A stretch of 64,000 nucleotides of DNA from Lachnospiraceae bacterium (GTDB taxonomy: Bacteria; Bacillota; Clostridia; Lachnospirales; Lachnospiraceae): the NCBI GenBank assembly GCA_017938285.1, contig JAGBBW010000100.1, positions 47,068 to 111,067 on the forward strand. Direction: 5' to 3'. A program made the position numbers and the translations under genes. Below, in pieces: positions 36,530 through 44,743 of the stretch. Under the pieces are notes generated by a model, which saw only the letters and a list, made by a program, of their open reading frames with translations, was not told the origin of the DNA and made no database searches. The first letter of the stretch is position 1; every line of letters starts with the position of its first letter.

Positions 36530-38128
36530 ATGAGAAAAAAAGGATTCCAAAAGTTCGTTGCCACGCTTTTAGTTGGTGTGATGGCAATGGGATGTTTCGC
36601 CGGATGTGGTGAAAAGAAGGACGACAAGGCAGAAGGCAGCCTGTTCAATGAGGTAGCCGGCATCGAAGGCTATTCCGCATTCAAGGAGCAGGTAACACTG
36701 CAGATTCCGGTTTATAACCGTGGTGTTGCAGGTATCGATTCCGTAGCTGATAACGGCTACACAAAGTATGTACAGGAAAACTTCGGTGACAAGTACAACA
36801 TCAAGATGGAATTTATTCCAATCACACGTTCCGATGTTATGACAGACTATGCACTGCTTGCTTCCACAAACAATCTTCCTACTATCCTGATGGAGTATGA
36901 CTATCCAAAGGTAACACAGTGGGCAGAAGACGGTTACTTACAGACGATTGATCTTGATTTGTTTGCTAACATTGCACCTACCTACTACAACAGAATGGTA
37001 GAGTTAAATCAGTTGGCTTACACAAAGATTAACAACGATACATACTTTGTACTCGCTGAAAGACCTTACTACGATACAACTTACACACACTGTACTTTCG
37101 TTCGTATGGACTGGTTAAAGCAGGTTGGTATCAACGAAGTTCCAAAGAGTTATGCAGATTACTGTGCAGCTATGGATGCCATCAAGGCAGCCGGCATTGC
37201 AGAACATCCAGCGGGCGGTACTATGGTAACAGCAGCTTACGTTGCTAACTTCGGTTTCAGAAATTATCCAATCGATGAAGCAGAATGGGCACAGCATTCC
37301 TCCCTTGGTACTCCATCCCTTTCCTGGGAGCCTACCAAGAAGCTGATCAAGAGAGCAAATGCAGAGTACAACAAGGGTTACACAGATCCAGAGTACTACA
37401 TTACTGACGCTGAAACAGCAAAGGCTAAGTTCATCAATGGTGAAACTTACTCTTACGGTGGATATATGTCCGCAACTGTTGACTGGTTAGACGCTTTCTT
37501 CGCAGCAAATCCAAATGCAGAACTGGCTATCGCTTCCAACTATGGTGGTGTAGAAGCAGGCGTACAGGATTTCCCACAGATTCGTGCCGATAACCCTTAT
37601 GGTATGACCATTGGTTTCAGCAGCGACGCTACTGGTGATGAATTAAAGGCAGCTATGATGTACATGGAATGGTGTACACAGCCTGACACTCTGTATACAT
37701 TACAGCACAATGACTGGAATAACTACAACAATTCCAAGGACTTCTGGTGTGTAACTATCGAGTCCGTAAAGGCAGCTACTATTGAAGAAGCTATTGCAGC
37801 AATTGCTCCTCAGGGTCTCCCTCAGGATTTCACACAGCAGATGATTGACAACTACTATGAATTAAGAAAGATTGCTGACGAAGGCCATGCTTATACTGAC
37901 CCTGCATTCTCCGCTTCTGTAGCAGCAGAATCTGAGTACAATGCAACCTTACTGAGCAAGTACATCGAGTACTATGATAAGTTAGTAATGTGCAAGCCGG
38001 AAGAGTTTGACGCATTATATGAGCAGTACAGCAAGGAATACTTAGCAGCAGGTTACCAGGCAATTATTGATGAAAGACTGGAGCTTTACAAGGATGGCAA
38101 GACAACAAAGCTTCCTTGGAACAAGTAA
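36530..38128 (+). CDS. Extracellular solute-binding lipoprotein of sugar importer
   Basis: The 532-residue lipoprotein captures oligosaccharides outside the cell for the two permeases. The signal peptide MRKKGFQKFVATLLVGVMAM ends in a lipobox (FAGC), followed by a polar linker and an LplA/YtcQ-like binding domain. ATG 36530 follows AAAGGAGG by 9 nt. Codon choice shifts visibly from neighbouring genes towards codons such as AAC, TAC, GGT and CCA/CCT, as expected for a very highly expressed binding protein. A strong terminator follows directly. Confidence 0.92.
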   Translation: MRKKGFQKFVATLLVGVMAMGCFAGCGEKKDDKAEGSLFNEVAGIEGYSAFKEQVTLQIPVYNRGVAGIDSVADNGYTKYVQENFGDKYNIKMEFIPITRSDVMTDYALLASTNNLPTILMEYDYPKVTQWAEDGYLQTIDLDLFANIAPTYYNRMVELNQLAYTKINNDTYFVLAERPYYDTTYTHCTFVRMDWLKQVGINEVPKSYADYCAAMDAIKAAGIAEHPAGGTMVTAAYVANFGFRNYPIDEAEWAQHSSLGTPSLSWEPTKKLIKRANAEYNKGYTDPEYYITDAETAKAKFINGETYSYGGYMSATVDWLDAFFAANPNAELAIASNYGGVEAGVQDFPQIRADNPYGMTIGFSSDATGDELKAAMMYMEWCTQPDTLYTLQHNDWNNYNNSKDFWCVTIESVKAATIEEAIAAIAPQGLPQDFTQQMIDNYYELRKIADEGHAYTDPAFSASVAAESEYNATLLSKYIEYYDKLVMCKPEEFDALYEQYSKEYLAAGYQAIIDERLELYKDGKTTKLPWNK

Positions 38129-38143
38129 TCATTAGTGTCATGA

Positions 38144-38180
38144 AGCCCCCGGTCATGTAAGACCGGGGGCTGTAATTTTA
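38144..38180 (+). terminator. Intrinsic terminator after the binding-protein gene
   Basis: AGCCCCCGGTC pairs perfectly with GACCGGGGGCT across a 6-nt loop, followed by a T-rich tail (GTAATTTTA). Confidence 0.85.
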
Positions 38181-38205
38181 CACAAGCATATTTTTACTAT
38201 TTATA

Positions 38206-38441
38206 TATTTGCCGCTATCAAATTTCTATGCTATGCTAATGCTGCGAATATATGCTTTTCTAAGTACTTTGCAAAAAAGTTGCTGCATAGTTACGCAACC
38301 GGTTCGGATTCGCCATCCATGGCTCAGCCGAACCTGATTTCAACATCCTTGTTGAAATCTTGCTGATAATGAAGCAAAGTACTTGAAAAGCTATATATTC
38401 TACGCAAGACGCATATCATAAAAATTTGATAGATGCAAATA
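38206..38441 (-). ncRNA. Candidate structured RNA/DNA element, copy 1
   Basis: The element is a 236-nt imperfect palindrome. Outer arms of about 67 nt (38206-38272 with 38374-38441) pair along most of their length. Read on the - strand, the core is CAGCAA, a 10-bp hairpin with an AGGA loop (38336-38359), one A, a second hairpin (38301-38334) with stem GGTTCGG/CCGAACC and interior TGA-GCCA-TGGA-TGGC-GAAT, then GGTTGCGTAACT. The same core in the same order occurs at 38588-38822 on the other strand. Stems differ by compensatory changes, so the fold is conserved. I do not recognise an RNA family. Whether it is transcribed is unknown. Confidence 0.6.
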
Positions 38442-38587
38442 GCTTAAATACTAAAGAATATATATGACATAAAGCACACAGGCGATGATTATGGCAGGAA
38501 TGAGATAATGTATCATTTTTCAGTGTCAAATTAGAGTAGCTATATGGTTATTGCAACGTTCTTACAACGCTGGCCGTTCTCTTGGCA

Positions 38588-38822
38588 GATTTGTGAGTTT
38601 GCCCTTTTTCCGTGGAGGCACATTGCGGAGAAAGCGTAGATTTTCAACTATTTTGCCAGGCAGACAGCAATTCTCCGACAAGGATGTCGGAGAAAGTCCT
38701 GGTTGAGCCAGGGATGGCGAATCCAGGACGGTTGCGTAACTTAAGAAGAGCTACCTGCAAAATAGTATGAAAATCACGCTTTTGTAGCAGTGCCGCCACG
38801 GAAAAAGGGCAAACCACAAATC
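38588..38822 (+). ncRNA. Candidate structured RNA/DNA element, copy 2
   Basis: The element is a 235-nt imperfect palindrome. The outer arms begin GATTTGTG and TTTGCCCTTTTTCCGTGG and pair with GGAAAAAGGGCAAA and CACAAATC at the other end, but are unrelated in sequence to the arms of copy 1. The core at 38665-38741 reads CAGCAA, hairpin TTCTCCGACA-AGGA-TGTCGGAGAA (interrupted here for clarity; 38671-38694), A, hairpin GTCCTGG...CCAGGAC (38696-38729) with interior TGA-GCCA-GGGA-TGGC-GAAT, and GGTTGCGTAACT. It lies on the + strand upstream of the GH105 gene and could be part of its leader. Confidence 0.6.
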
Positions 38823-38943
38823 CCCCAAAGAACCCCTGCGCTTTTTATTTTAAAAAGTTCATAAAATGAAATATATAAGAGAAAAAGCCCTGTCTTAACC
38901 GGATGGTGGATAGTTCTCTTTAGAAAACAAGGAGGAGCAGTAT

Positions 38944-39993
38944 ATGAATCTGGATTTTGACAAAAAACAAATTGAGCAGGTCATCGACCGCATTGTGAAA
39001 CGTACCATGAATATGGATCTGACCTGGGACTGGCCATGTGGAGTTGCCTATTATGGTATCAGTGAAGCTTATGAAAAGACAAAGAACGAAGAATACTTAA
39101 AACTGTTAAAGGATAGAGTAGATGAACTGATTGAACTGGGGCTTCCAAAGGTGTGGACGGTAAATGCCTGTGCCATGGGGCATTGTCTTTTAAGTCTGTA
39201 TAATGCCACAGGGGAACAGAAGTATATGGATATTCTTATGACAAAGATTGAGTATATCCAGAAGCATGCCCTTCGGTTTGGGGATAACGTATTGCAGCAT
39301 ACGGTGTCTGCGAAGAATGATTTTCCAGAGCAGGCATGGGCAGACACTCTGTTTATGGCGGCGTTTCTGCTGCTTCGTGTTGGTGTTCATTTAAAGGACA
39401 AGGAAATGATTGATGACGCCCTGAACCAGTGGTACTGGCATATCAAGTACTTACAGAATCCGGGCAATGGTTTTTATTATCATGGATACAACAATATTAC
39501 AAAGGATCATATGTCCGGTATTTACTGGGGCAGAGCCAATGCCTGGGCGGCTTACACCATGTCCAAGGTAGGCGGTATTCTGCCGGAGTGTTACCTGTAT
39601 CCAAAGTACATGGATGTGGCAGGCTCTTTAAATGAGCAGTTGTCCGCATTAAAGACGGTGCAGACAGAAAATGGTCTTTGGAGAACTGTATTAAATGATG
39701 AAAGTTCGTATGAAGAAATTTCAGCTTCTGCAGGTATTGCGGCGGCTATGCTGGAGCGTGGAAATCCGCTGCATACCAAATATTTAAACAAGTCCATCAA
39801 GGGACTGCTTGCCAATGTCAGTGAGGACGGAAAGGTGATGAATGTGTCCGGTGGAACTGCGGTAATGAATGATGTGGAATCCTACTGCGGAATTTCCAAA
39901 GACTGGATTCAGGGCTGGGGTCAGGGTCTGGCACTGGCATTTTTCTCCACACTGTTAGTGTCTGGAGATATTCAGAAGGATGGTGCACTGTAA
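38944..39993 (+). CDS. GH105 unsaturated rhamnogalacturonyl hydrolase
   Basis: The 349-residue protein resembles YteR/YesR of family GH105. These enzymes hydrate the unsaturated galacturonic acid left by rhamnogalacturonan lyases and release rhamnose-ended fragments. The (alpha/alpha)6 barrel features are visible: TWDWPCGVAYYGI, AWADTLFMA with the catalytic Asp near 134, YYHGYNN, and MSGIYWGRANAWA. There is no signal peptide, so it acts in the cytoplasm. AAGGAGGAG precedes the ATG. The SGNH esterase gene follows after 3 nt. Confidence 0.92.
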   Translation: MNLDFDKKQIEQVIDRIVKRTMNMDLTWDWPCGVAYYGISEAYEKTKNEEYLKLLKDRVDELIELGLPKVWTVNACAMGHCLLSLYNATGEQKYMDILMTKIEYIQKHALRFGDNVLQHTVSAKNDFPEQAWADTLFMAAFLLLRVGVHLKDKEMIDDALNQWYWHIKYLQNPGNGFYYHGYNNITKDHMSGIYWGRANAWAAYTMSKVGGILPECYLYPKYMDVAGSLNEQLSALKTVQTENGLWRTVLNDESSYEEISASAGIAAAMLERGNPLHTKYLNKSIKGLLANVSEDGKVMNVSGGTAVMNDVESYCGISKDWIQGWGQGLALAFFSTLLVSGDIQKDGAL

Positions 39994-39996
39994 ACA

Positions 39997-41793
39997 ATGA
40001 TTCAACGACATTTTCGCTTCGGACGGCAGGCGGTGGATAACGCTGTCCTGGTCCATCCGTCAGATTTATTTCAACAAAAGAAAAACTACGGCTTCGTGGT
40101 GGAGGAGAACCGGCGAAGCGAAAATGCCCTGAAGCTTCCGGAGCTGAATGCGGCATTTGATACGATGTACTGGTATCAGGACAGTGTATTCAGCCGGATA
40201 GAGGAAACGGAGTACAGTTGTTTTCTGGATTCCGTTGCTTTAATAGAACAGCTGGCAAAAAAAGAGGGTGGCAGGTATCCTGGTGAGGAACGCAGAATCC
40301 CATTGATTTTCAAATGCTGTGTGCCGAAGCAGGGAAATTATCAGATAAAACTTACCATTACCCCTACAAAAAATATGAAGGATGTCCTGATTTTCACTGG
40401 AAGAAGAAACCTGCGGTTTCGTGGGGACATTCCGGCAGGAAAGAAGTTTGAACTGACCTGCATTGTGAATATCTGTGATATTGTGCCAAGAGGAAAGGAA
40501 CAGGTGTATCAGCATCGTTCTGTGGACATTGCCATTGTGGCGGAGCGGCCGGAGATTTCCGGACTTTCGGTGGTAAGTATCAGCGGCCCGACGATTTATA
40601 TTGCGGGAGATTCTACCGTAACGGACCAGCCGGCAGAGTACCCGTATGCACCAGGAACCAGCTATTGCGGCTGGGGACAGATGTTTCCGGCATATCTTTC
40701 CGGAAATTATGGGGTGTCCAATCATGCTCATTCCGGTCTGACGACAGACAGTTTCCGGAAGGAGGGGCATTATTCCATTATAGAGCAGTACGCCCAGCCG
40801 GGAGATTTTTATTTCTTCCAGTTCGGACATAATGACCAGAAGCTGGCGGAGTTAAAAGCAAAAGGGGGTTATCGGGCAAATCTGCTCAACTATATTACAG
40901 ACTGCAGAAACCGGCATGGTTATCCGGTGTTAGTTACTCCGGTGGCAAGAAATTCCTGGAAAGGGAATGATGGGACATATAATGATCTGCTGGAGGAATA
41001 TGCTGAAGTCTGTGTAGAGGCAGGAAAGGCAACCGGAACTCCGGTGGCAGATTTACATAAGTTAAGCAGGGAATTTATTTTAGAACATGGTCTGGAGGAA
41101 TCAAAACAATATTTTTTTCCAAAAGATTTTACCCACAGCAACGATTACGGAGCCTACCAAATGGCGGGTTTTCTTGTAAAAGAACTGAAGCGGGTGTTGA
41201 AGGAAAGTACGGAAAGCGCATACCACCAGCTGGCAGAGGCATTGACAGATGGGTTTGGCATATGGACTCCTGCAGAAGAAATTATTCTTCCGGAAAAGCC
41301 AAAGGTTTATGCCGGAATTGAAAATCCAACCCCGCCGGGAGAACTTCTGGCAGAGGTGGACCGTCTGGAAGCAGCCGCAGACCGGGTGGCAGTGCTGGAT
41401 ATGTTAATCAAAACGGCGCGGTTTTTCCCGACCAACGTATATAATGACATGTTTACCGATGTGGTGGGACATGAATGGTATGCAGGTACGGTAGAATGTG
41501 CCTACCAGAATGGACTGATTGACCCGAATCTGGTAGTAAATGGATACTTTGAGCCATTAAGTCCGGTTACCATGGAAGAATTTCTGGTGTTTGCCATGAA
41601 CGGTTGTAAGAGCAGAAAAAATCTTCCCAAAGAACAGCCTTGTCCGCTGGATGGACAGTGCCGGGAGTTTGCACGTCCGTATGTACGGGCGGCGTATGCC
41701 CTGGGACTGATTTCGGAAGAAGATGGTGCCGTACTAAAAACAGGAATAACAAGAGGATGGGCAGTGAATTTCTGCCGGGCGATGAAACTATAG
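39997..41793 (+). CDS. SGNH rhamnogalacturonan acetylesterase-like protein with SLH-like tail
   Basis: The 598-residue protein has an N-terminal beta-rich domain (about 1-195), an SGNH esterase domain of the rhamnogalacturonan acetylesterase type and a C-terminal part. Block I is IAGDSTVTDQP (Ser206), block III FGHNDQK, block V DFTHSNDYGA with the Asp-His pair. The C-terminal 140 residues contain a segment like S-layer homology repeats (YNDMFTDVVGHEWYAGTVEC, then YVRAAYALGLIS). That is odd for a protein without a signal peptide. It should deacetylate imported rhamnogalacturonan oligosaccharides before the GH enzymes act. It lies 3 nt after the GH105 gene and 15 nt before the GH112 gene. Confidence 0.85.
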   Translation: MIQRHFRFGRQAVDNAVLVHPSDLFQQKKNYGFVVEENRRSENALKLPELNAAFDTMYWYQDSVFSRIEETEYSCFLDSVALIEQLAKKEGGRYPGEERRIPLIFKCCVPKQGNYQIKLTITPTKNMKDVLIFTGRRNLRFRGDIPAGKKFELTCIVNICDIVPRGKEQVYQHRSVDIAIVAERPEISGLSVVSISGPTIYIAGDSTVTDQPAEYPYAPGTSYCGWGQMFPAYLSGNYGVSNHAHSGLTTDSFRKEGHYSIIEQYAQPGDFYFFQFGHNDQKLAELKAKGGYRANLLNYITDCRNRHGYPVLVTPVARNSWKGNDGTYNDLLEEYAEVCVEAGKATGTPVADLHKLSREFILEHGLEESKQYFFPKDFTHSNDYGAYQMAGFLVKELKRVLKESTESAYHQLAEALTDGFGIWTPAEEIILPEKPKVYAGIENPTPPGELLAEVDRLEAAADRVAVLDMLIKTARFFPTNVYNDMFTDVVGHEWYAGTVECAYQNGLIDPNLVVNGYFEPLSPVTMEEFLVFAMNGCKSRKNLPKEQPCPLDGQCREFARPYVRAAYALGLISEEDGAVLKTGITRGWAVNFCRAMKL

Positions 41794-41808
41794 CGAGGAG
41801 GATGAACG

Positions 41809-43959
41809 ATGTCAAAGCAGAAGGGTGGTTTTACCCTGCCGGGGGAATCCGGATATGAAGCATTGACGCTTCAGATGGCGGAAAAGTGGGGCGCAGACGT
41901 CATTCGTGACAGTGATGGGACGGTATTATCGGAGGAAATTACCAAGTCTGGTTATGGAATTTATTCCACGATTTGTATTATCCGTGACCATAATGAGTGG
42001 GCGAAACAGAATTTAGATAAATTACAGCAGACCTTCCTCTGCACACCTGCCCGGGTGGCTACGGAAGAGTTTGTGGAAATTAACCTGATGGAAAGTTTTT
42101 TTGCGGAGCAGTTTAAAGTGAACGACAGTATGGCGGCGTTTCCATACTGGGAGGTGTATGACCGGACCACCAACGAACTGGTCAGCACCGAAGACTGGGT
42201 ATATGATCCGGAAGAAGGAGTGGTTACGGTGAAGGCAGTGCCTTTCCATAAATACACCGTAAGCTTTTTGGCCTATCGTATCTGGGAAGAAATTTCCATG
42301 TACAATCATACAACAAACAATTGGGAAAAAGAACATCTCATGCAGATTGATCCGAGATATCCGGAGGTGCGGGAGTATCTGGTAAAGTGGATGAGAAACT
42401 GGTGTGAAACCCACCCGGATACGACAGTAGTCCGTTTTACGTCCCTGTTCTATAATTTTGTCTGGATCTGGGGCAGCAGTGAAAAGAACCGTCATTTGTT
42501 TTCGGACTGGGGTTCTTACGATTACACGGTCAGTGACCGGGCACTGGAAGAATTTAAGAAAGAATATGGTTATTCCATGCGTGCAGAGGATTTTATTAAC
42601 AAGGGAGATCTGCATGTCACCCATATGCCGGGAAATAAGCAGAAGGCAGACTGGATGGAATTTATCAATAAATTTGTCATCGAAGTTGGAAAAGAACTGA
42701 TTGCTATTGTGCATGAGTACGGTAAGAAAGCGTATGTGTTCTATGACGACAGCTGGGTTGGTGTGGAACCTTATAATGGAAAATTTAACGAGTTTGGCTT
42801 CGATGGTCTGATTAAGTGCGTGTTTAGTGGTTATGAGGTACGCCTTTGTGCCGGTGTGGATGTGCCGGCACATGAGCTGAGACTCCATCCATATTTATTC
42901 CCGGTAGGGCTTGGCGGTGCGCCGACCTTCTCCGAGGGCGGTGACCCGACTCTGGATGCCAAGAAGTACTGGAACAGTGTCAGACGTGCCATGCTCCGTG
43001 TAAAGATTGACCGTCTTGGGCTTGGTGGTTATCTGCATTTAGTAGAGCCATATCCGGAGTTCTGCGATTATATTGAGGAGCTGACGGACGAGTTCCGTAT
43101 GATTCGTTCTTTCCACGATGCAGGAAAACCATATGAAATTAAAACAAAGGTGGCAGTGCTCCATCACTGGGGCAGACTTCGTTCCTGGACGCTGTCCGGA
43201 CATTTCCACGAAACTTATATGCATGACCTGATTCACATTAATGAAGCACTGTCGGGTCTTCCGGTGGATGTGAAGTTTATTTCCTTTGAAGATGTGAAGA
43301 ATGGTGCGCTTAAGGATGTGGATGTTGTCATCAATGCAGGGTATGCTGGAAGTGCATGGAGCGGTGGTGACGCATGGAAAGATGATGCACTGGTCACAAT
43401 TCTGACGAAGTGGGTATATGAAGGCGGAACTTTCCTTGGTGTCAATGAGCCTTCTGCAGTGACAGGCTATGACCATTATTTCCGTATGGCTCATGTGCTT
43501 GGCATTGACGAGGATACCGGAGCAAGAGTGTGCCATGGCAGATGGCAGTTTACTGCAGCGGACGAAGAACAGATTCTTCCGGCAGGGGCCCATGTGGCTG
43601 CAAAACCGAACCGTTACCTTACAGATGGCAGGGCAAAGGTGCTGCTGGAAGCAGATGGCCAGCCGGTGGTTACGATAAATGAATTTGGCAAAGGAAAGGG
43701 CATTTACCTGGCGTCCTTTGATTTGGATTTAGTAAACACCCGTATGCTGTACCAGTTGATTCGCTATGCCGGCGGTGAGGGCATTACCGGTCTTTATATG
43801 ACGGATAATTTTAATACGGAATGTGCATACTATCCGGTAAGTAAAAAGCTGGTTGTGATTAACAACAGCGGTGAAGAACAGACAACAACAGTTTCCACAG
43901 AGAACGGAGATGTGGTGGTTACCCTCCCACCATATGCGACCGTTTTCCGGGAATTATAA
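41809..43959 (+). CDS. GH112 phosphorylase, probably D-galactosyl-beta-1,4-L-rhamnose type
   Basis: The 716-residue protein belongs to GH112. Its members phosphorolyse galactosyl-beta-1,3-N-acetylhexosamines (lacto-N-biose/galacto-N-biose) or galactosyl-beta-1,4-L-rhamnose, giving alpha-galactose 1-phosphate. The barrel (FVWIWGSSEKNRHLF, YVFYDDSWVGVEPY, GGAPTFSEGGDP) and the family C-terminal beta domain ending in VVTLPPYATVFREL are intact. The sequence alone does not tell the specificity. The neighbours (GH105, acetylesterase, rhamnose mutarotase) favour galactosyl-rhamnose from rhamnogalacturonan I with galactan side chains. AGGAGG precedes the ATG. It is the last gene of the locus before a terminator. 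Confidence 0.88.
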   Translation: MSKQKGGFTLPGESGYEALTLQMAEKWGADVIRDSDGTVLSEEITKSGYGIYSTICIIRDHNEWAKQNLDKLQQTFLCTPARVATEEFVEINLMESFFAEQFKVNDSMAAFPYWEVYDRTTNELVSTEDWVYDPEEGVVTVKAVPFHKYTVSFLAYRIWEEISMYNHTTNNWEKEHLMQIDPRYPEVREYLVKWMRNWCETHPDTTVVRFTSLFYNFVWIWGSSEKNRHLFSDWGSYDYTVSDRALEEFKKEYGYSMRAEDFINKGDLHVTHMPGNKQKADWMEFINKFVIEVGKELIAIVHEYGKKAYVFYDDSWVGVEPYNGKFNEFGFDGLIKCVFSGYEVRLCAGVDVPAHELRLHPYLFPVGLGGAPTFSEGGDPTLDAKKYWNSVRRAMLRVKIDRLGLGGYLHLVEPYPEFCDYIEELTDEFRMIRSFHDAGKPYEIKTKVAVLHHWGRLRSWTLSGHFHETYMHDLIHINEALSGLPVDVKFISFEDVKNGALKDVDVVINAGYAGSAWSGGDAWKDDALVTILTKWVYEGGTFLGVNEPSAVTGYDHYFRMAHVLGIDEDTGARVCHGRWQFTAADEEQILPAGAHVAAKPNRYLTDGRAKVLLEADGQPVVTINEFGKGKGIYLASFDLDLVNTRMLYQLIRYAGGEGITGLYMTDNFNTECAYYPVSKKLVVINNSGEEQTTTVSTENGDVVVTLPPYATVFREL

Positions 43960-43965
43960 AAGTTG

Positions 43966-44013
43966 GAAAAGTGGGATGCTTTCGTGAAAAAGGTATCCCG
44001 CTTTTCGTTTTAT
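43966..44013 (+). terminator. Terminator of the pectin locus
   Basis: AAAAGTGGGATGC pairs with GTATCCCGCTTTT around a loop of about 13 nt, followed by CGTTTTATT. Confidence 0.7.
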
Positions 44014-44080
44014 TGACAGGAAGAAAACAACATATTAAAATAGGGATACGAAAATAACATAATTCAGGGAAGGAAACAAG

Positions 44081-44623
44081 ATGGAATTAACATTAGTCAA
44101 AGGCCGCCCGGGCACCACGGAAGGCCGTCTTACAAAGGAAATCCGTACGTATGACCTGCTGGATTCCCTGGGAATTGCATATGAAAGGGTAGACCATGAG
44201 GAAGCAGATACCATGGAGGCCTGTGCTGCCATTGATAAGGTTCTTGCACCGGCAGTCATCTGCAAAAATTTATTCTTGTGTAATACCCAGAAAACAAAGT
44301 TTTACCTGCTGATGATTCGGGAGGACAAGAAGTTTCTGACAAAGGATATTTCCAAGCAGATTAACAGTGCCAGACTGTCCTTTGCCCCGGCAGAATACAT
44401 GGAGCAGTTTCTGGACATTACGCCGGGCTCGGTCAGTGTGCTGGGACTGATGAATGACAAGGAAAATAAGGTGACTTTGCTGGTGGATGAGGATGTGCTT
44501 GCGGCAGAGTATTTCGGCTGCCATCCGTGCATTAATACGTCAAGCCTGAAATTAAAGGTAGCGGATGTGTTTGGAACGTTTTTAAAGGCTGTAGGGCATG
44601 GATATACGGTGGTGAAGCTGTAA
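44081..44623 (+). CDS. YbaK/ProX-type prolyl-tRNA editing deacylase
   Basis: The 180-residue protein resembles free-standing editing domains (ProX, Ala-tRNAPro deacylase) of the YbaK family. It hydrolyses tRNAs mischarged by ProRS. Visible markers are a conserved Lys in PAVICKNLFL, KFYLLMIREDKKFLTKDISK, a GSVSVLGLMND segment and the GCHP motif near the C-terminus. Some annotations call it a DNA-binding protein, which is a legacy name. It stands alone between terminator and ZIP gene. Confidence 0.85.
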   Translation: MELTLVKGRPGTTEGRLTKEIRTYDLLDSLGIAYERVDHEEADTMEACAAIDKVLAPAVICKNLFLCNTQKTKFYLLMIREDKKFLTKDISKQINSARLSFAPAEYMEQFLDITPGSVSVLGLMNDKENKVTLLVDEDVLAAEYFGCHPCINTSSLKLKVADVFGTFLKAVGHGYTVVKL

Positions 44624-44663
44624 TTACAAAACAAATAAATGAGAAAAAATAAGCAGTAGTGTA

Positions 44664-44680
44664 TACAATTACCAATTGTA
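44664..44680. promoter_or_regulatory. Palindrome TACAATT-ACC-AATTGTA before the ZIP gene
   Basis: Perfect 7-nt arms with a 3-nt centre lie 63 nt upstream of the metal transporter start. A Zur/DtxR/MarR-type operator is possible, but I do not recognise the consensus. Confidence 0.4.
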
Positions 44681-44743
44681 AAAAGCAGAGGTGTGGATTA
44701 TAGTAATACTGAACAGGTTTTCTATGGACAGGAGGTAAGTGTT

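Larger units (their letters stand above)
38129..38943. other. 815-nt gene-free region with two structured elements
   Basis: No gene is seen on either strand. After the terminator at 38144-38180 come two long palindromic elements (38206-38441 and 38588-38822) separated by 146 nt of unstructured AT-rich sequence. The last 120 nt contain a possible weak hairpin (AAGAGAA 38877-38883 with TTCTCTT 38914-38920) and the ribosome site AAGGAGGAG of the next gene. Confidence 0.7.

Noticed and set aside
38206-38822. Integron attC sites, CRISPR repeats or tRNA-like genes
   Set aside because: There are no short direct repeats with spacers, no conserved attC ends, no integrase nearby and no cloverleaf with anticodon arm; only two copies occur and they are inverted.
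38823-38943. Riboswitch in the GH105 leader
   Set aside because: Only a weak 7-bp pairing was found and no known aptamer consensus.
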